Source: Pseudomonadota bacterium (lineage in GTDB: Bacteria > Pseudomonadota > Alphaproteobacteria > Rhodospirillales > Magnetospirillaceae). From it: a stretch of DNA of 8,986 bases. The stretch's first letter is position 1. Every line of letters begins with the position of its first letter. Made by a program: the position numbers and the translations under genes. The stretch is from assembly GCA_023437865.1 (NCBI GenBank), contig JAEZFE010000546.1, positions 1 through 8,986 on the forward strand, read 5' to 3'. Below, piece after piece: positions 6,583-8,986 of this stretch. The notes under the pieces are model-generated. The model saw only the letters and a list, made by a program, of their open reading frames with translations. It ran no database searches and had not been told where the DNA came from.

Positions 6583-6954
6583 ATGAGCCGCATTTTGATC
6601 GTCGAAGACACCCCGTTGATGCGCGAGTCCCTGGTGGACGTGCTGACCGCCAGCGGTCATGACGTTACCACAGCCGATAACGGTCTGGACGCGGTCGAGA
6701 TGATCGCAAGCGGCGCTTCGTTCGATCTGATCGTCACCGACATCATCATGCCGGAAATGGACGGTATCCAGGCTATCCTGGAAATTCAGACCATGCAGCC
6801 CCACGCCCGCATCATCGCCATTTCCGGCGGCAGCGCGCGGATGGAGAAGGCCCAAGGGTTGGAGACAGCCCGCCGTCTGGGCGCCGTCGCCATCCTGGAA
6901 AAGCCGTTCGAAGTGGATACCTTGCTGGCGGCGGTCGACGCGGCGCTGGTCTAG
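6583..6954 (+). CDS. Single-domain (CheY-like) response regulator
   Basis: The 123-residue product is one receiver domain with no output domain. It has the acidic pocket Glu8/Asp9, phospho-acceptor Asp53 in VTDIIMPEMDG, the switch Ser81 in AISGG and Lys107 in EKPF. It should be phosphorylated by a histidine kinase and act by protein-protein contact or as a phosphorelay intermediate. The PAS kinase directly upstream lacks a receiver, so it is the obvious partner; this is inferred from position. The motifs are those of a general stand-alone receiver, and nothing here makes it the motor-binding chemotaxis CheY, although the chemotaxis genes are about 3.5 kb away. I chose ATG 6583 over GTG 6577 because of the AGAAGG spacing. 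It ends 29 bases before the convergent downstream gene. Confidence 0.93.
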   Translation: MSRILIVEDTPLMRESLVDVLTASGHDVTTADNGLDAVEMIASGASFDLIVTDIIMPEMDGIQAILEIQTMQPHARIIAISGGSARMEKAQGLETARRLGAVAILEKPFEVDTLLAAVDAALV

Positions 6955-6972
6955 GCCCCCTCTCCGCCTCTC

Positions 6973-6984
6973 GCTGAATTCAGC
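6973..6984. repeat. 12-bp perfect palindrome between convergent genes
   Basis: GCTGAATTCAGC is a perfect palindrome in the 29-base gap between the response regulator and the convergent unknown gene, touching that gene's stop codon. As RNA it could form only a 4-bp stem around AATT, too weak for a confident terminator. No better terminator is present in this gap. Confidence 0.35.
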
Positions 6985-8009
6985 TAGAACGCCCGCTTCG
7001 CCTGGGCCTCGGCAGTCGCCTTGGCCTGGGCTTCGGCGGCGTCGATAGTGTCCTTGCAGTAGGCCCAGTACTCACGCGCCAGCAGCAGCGATTGCCGAAG
7101 GCCATTCTCATCGAGATGGGCGTCGTCGAACCGCTTCGCGTCCGCCGCCGAGGTGCCGCCGAACGCCTGCCACGGACGGCCGCCATCCTTCCTGGACGGA
7201 GCCGACAGGCGCACCGCCGTGATCTCCCCCTTGGGGGCCGGGGCCACTTCGGCGGGACGCAGGATCTCCGAGAACCCCAGATCCTCCCACCGGCACCAGC
7301 GGGCATAGATCCATTCGCACAGGGTGCGCGACCAGTCGATAAAGTCGTTGCGTTCGCCGGCGGAGGGGAACTCCACCACGTGCTTGGCGAAATTGTAGGT
7401 GATCTGCGCCCAGGCATGGCCGTCCGGGCTTTCCGAGCGGGCGGCATAGCGCTCCAGCACACGCTGCTTGGACAGGTGCATGTTGGCTTCCAGCACGCTT
7501 TTCAGCACGTTCCGGTCCAGGTCGGCGCCGGGCTGGCCATCGTCATAGCCGTGGGCAGCCATGGCACCGCCGGATTCACGGATGATGGCGACCAGCGCCT
7601 TGCCCAGGTGCAGCGAGAGGGCCTTCAGGAAATGGTCGATGCGGGCAAGCGGCTGCGGCTGCGCCAAGACCACATAGAGGTAAACGGGCGCCATGCTCGC
7701 CGGCTCGTCGCGCACCAAGGCGTCAACAACCAGTTCGGGGATTTCGTCCGACACCGCGTAAATGGAGCCGTCCGGGAAGCCCAGGTAGACACCCTGGATG
7801 CTGCCGATCCCACTATCCACGTAGGAAAACTCGACCAACCGATAGGGCGCGAGTTCGCGGAACACGGCACGGTTAGCCGGATTGGCGGGCTGGCGGGTTT
7901 CGCCTTCCGCCGCCTGCGCGGCCAGAAGGTCGAGGAACTCCTGCACTGCCGCGCCGGTATCGACGCGGATACGGATGACATCGTCGCTGGAAAGATCCAC
8001 CGCCACCAT
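6984..8009 (-). CDS. Protein of unknown function, 341 residues
   Basis: I do not recognise this family. The product has no signal peptide and no clear membrane segment, so it is probably cytoplasmic. The N-terminal part (about 8-145) looks alpha/beta, with strands such as YRLVEFSYVDSG and GVYLGFPDGSIYAV. A helical, aromatic-rich middle follows (about 165-245, including ITYNFAKHVVEF and the Trp-rich WIYARWCRWEDLGF). The C-terminal tail is rich in Ala, Glu, Gln and Lys and carries a near-repeat AEAQAK-AT-AEAQAK (325-338), likely helical or coiled. The ATG at 8009 is chosen because the reading frame upstream is open but dissimilar and overlaps livH; the ribosome site is weak (GGGGG is 15 bases upstream). 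Codon use looks native, and the continuous frame supports a real gene. It is convergent with the response regulator and divergent from livH. Confidence 0.8.
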   Translation of the reverse strand: MVAVDLSSDDVIRIRVDTGAAVQEFLDLLAAQAAEGETRQPANPANRAVFRELAPYRLVEFSYVDSGIGSIQGVYLGFPDGSIYAVSDEIPELVVDALVRDEPASMAPVYLYVVLAQPQPLARIDHFLKALSLHLGKALVAIIRESGGAMAAHGYDDGQPGADLDRNVLKSVLEANMHLSKQRVLERYAARSESPDGHAWAQITYNFAKHVVEFPSAGERNDFIDWSRTLCEWIYARWCRWEDLGFSEILRPAEVAPAPKGEITAVRLSAPSRKDGGRPWQAFGGTSAADAKRFDDAHLDENGLRQSLLLAREYWAYCKDTIDAAEAQAKATAEAQAKRAF

Positions 8010-8112
8010 CGGCAGGAAAGCCGACCCCCAAATTGTTCGCCCTTGAAGCGTGCAATCTAGCAGACAAAGCGCTGACCGGCACGGCCTTTCGGCAATGACC
8101 CTGCGATGCTTA

Positions 8113-8140
8113 TTGACTCCCGCGCCCCTACGAGTAGCTT
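8113..8140 (+). promoter_or_regulatory. Possible sigma-70 promoter for livH
   Basis: TTGACT (8113-8118) and TAGCTT (8135-8140) are separated by 16 bases. The -35 matches five of six consensus bases and the -10 three of six. It lies in the 174-base divergent region 8010-8183, which holds no gene I can support, and would give a leader of about 38 bases containing the small hairpin at 8144-8156. Confidence 0.4.
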
Positions 8141-8143
8141 TTC

Positions 8144-8156
8144 CCCACCCGGTGGG
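8144..8156 (+). other. Small stem-loop in the livH leader
   Basis: CCCAC (8144-8148) pairs with GTGGG (8152-8156) around a three-base loop, preceded by four T residues. It lies 27 bases before the livH ATG. It may affect leader folding or be an operator half-site pair; it is too short to call a terminator or attenuator. Confidence 0.3.
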
Positions 8157-8183
8157 ATGAAGCTGGAAATTCAGGGTGGGCAC

Positions 8184-8986
8184 ATGGAGTATTTTCTCCA
8201 GCAATTGATCAACGGGATCACGCTTGGCGCGATCTATGGGTTGATCGCCATCGGCTACACGATGGTCTACGGCATCATCGGCATGATCAATTTCGCCCAC
8301 GGCGAGATTTACATGCTGGGCGCGTTCATATCTTTGATTGCCTATCTGGCCGCCACCACGCTGGGAGGCGGCTCGGCCGCCATGGGCCTGCTGGTGGCGC
8401 TGGCGGCCACCATGGCGCTGACGGCCCTGTGGGGCTGGGCGACCGAACGGCTGGCCTACCGACCATTGCGCGGTGCGCCCAAGCTGGCGCCGCTGATTTC
8501 GGCCATCGGCATGTCCATCGTGCTCCAGAACTTTGCCCAAATCACGCAGGGCGCACGGGTCAAGCCGCTGCCGCCGGTGATCCGGGGCGGCATCACCCTG
8601 ATCGAGGGGGAGCACTTCACCGTCCACCTGTCCATTCTGCAAATCGTCATCGTGCTGCTGACCGTGGTGCTGATGGCGGCGTTCACCTGGATTATCACCA
8701 AGACGCCACTGGGCCGCGCCCAGCGCGCCACCGAGCAGGACATGAAGATGGCGGCGCTGCTGGGTGTCGATGTGGACCGCATCATCTCGGCCACCTTCGT
8801 CATGGGCGCGACACTGGCGGCGGTGGCGGGCTTCATGGTGACGCTCTATTATGGCGTGATCGACTTCTACATCGGCTTCCTCGCGGGCGTGAAAGCGTTC
8901 ACCGCGGCGGTGCTCGGCGGTATCGGCTCGCTGCCCGGCGCCATGCTCGGCGGCATCCTGATCGGGCTGATCGAGACGTTCTGGTC
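8184..8986 (+). CDS. livH: Branched-chain amino-acid ABC transporter permease LivH (partial, 3' end outside the window)
   Basis: LivH is one of two inner-membrane permease subunits of the Liv/HAAT transporter for leucine, isoleucine and valine, working with LivM, the ATPases LivG and LivF, and a periplasmic binding protein. The frame is open from ATG 8184 to the window edge, giving 267 codons of a protein normally about 290-310 residues. The start reads MEYFLQQLINGITLGAIYGL, followed by the family signature GMINFAHGEIYMLGAF. Later come the cytoplasmic loop GRAQRATEQDMKMAALLG with the EAA-like contact for the ATPase, then YYGVIDFYIGF and the conserved AFTAAVLGGIGSLPGAM. Repeated hydrophobic spans fit about eight membrane helices. 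AGGGTGGG lies close upstream of the ATG. The related urea permease UrtB is the main alternative; the motifs fit LivH better. Other liv genes probably follow outside the window. Confidence 0.93.
   Translation, partial: MEYFLQQLINGITLGAIYGLIAIGYTMVYGIIGMINFAHGEIYMLGAFISLIAYLAATTLGGGSAAMGLLVALAATMALTALWGWATERLAYRPLRGAPKLAPLISAIGMSIVLQNFAQITQGARVKPLPPVIRGGITLIEGEHFTVHLSILQIVIVLLTVVLMAAFTWIITKTPLGRAQRATEQDMKMAALLGVDVDRIISATFVMGATLAAVAGFMVTLYYGVIDFYIGFLAGVKAFTAAVLGGIGSLPGAMLGGILIGLIETFW

Noticed and set aside
6583..6954. Single-domain regulator as the chemotaxis CheY
   Set aside because: It sits directly after a PAS kinase, away from the che operon, and has no feature specific to flagellar-motor CheY.
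7092..8060. 322-codon plus-strand frame
   Set aside because: It is antisense to the unknown 341-residue gene. The minus frame has the more natural protein composition; the plus frame is a typical shadow, though with an unknown family on the other strand this is slightly less certain than elsewhere.
8010..8642. Extension of the unknown minus-strand gene to an ATG at 8642
   Set aside because: The extension would lie antisense to livH and its promoter region, and its sequence changes to a Gln/Arg/His-rich shadow composition upstream of 8009.
8456..8836. 126-codon minus-strand frame rich in Met, Ser and Thr
   Set aside because: It is antisense to the clearly coding livH frame, which reads through the whole region to the window edge.
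1..8986. Mobile elements, tRNA/rRNA genes, CRISPR repeats, prophage or defence genes
   Set aside because: None seen: no terminal repeats, transposase or integrase motifs, cloverleaf-like sequence or regularly spaced repeats; composition is even across the window.

Overview
The window is about two-thirds G+C, densely coded, and reads as ordinary chromosome of a motile alphaproteobacterium. The strongest lineage marker is MipZ, a division-site ATPase known from Alphaproteobacteria. The protein style suggests Rhodospirillales, possibly Magnetospirillum or a relative; that placement is inferred from recall of similar proteins, not computed. I found no RNA gene, insertion sequence, CRISPR array or magnetosome gene.

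Region 1 (1-3217) is the end of a chemotaxis operon on the plus strand: cheR (receptor methyltransferase), cheD (receptor glutamine deamidase), cheB (response-regulator methylesterase/deamidase) and a 164-residue helical protein. The genes overlap by 4 bases or are 12 and 1 bases apart. The first three form a receptor-adaptation module: CheR adds methyl groups to receptor glutamates, CheB removes them when phosphorylated, and CheD deamidates receptor glutamines. The fourth protein has a DxxxQ helix motif, a flexible linker and an acidic C-terminus ending in LF, the layout of CheZ/CheT-type CheY-P phosphatases. This is the most interesting item here. A perfect 9-bp hairpin separates this operon from the convergent mipZ gene. 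No cheA, cheW, cheY or receptor gene lies inside the window.

Region 2 (3218-6954) holds mipZ on the minus strand, then, divergently on the plus strand, a soluble histidine kinase with four predicted PAS domains and a single-domain response regulator. Kinase and regulator are a likely two-component pair, and the regulator may also have its own promoter. The second PAS domain carries an unusual group of five cysteines.

Region 3 (6984-8986) holds a 341-residue protein of unknown function on the minus strand. After a 174-base divergent intergenic region with a possible promoter and a small hairpin comes the start of livH, a branched-chain amino-acid ABC transporter permease. livH runs off the right edge with its frame open.
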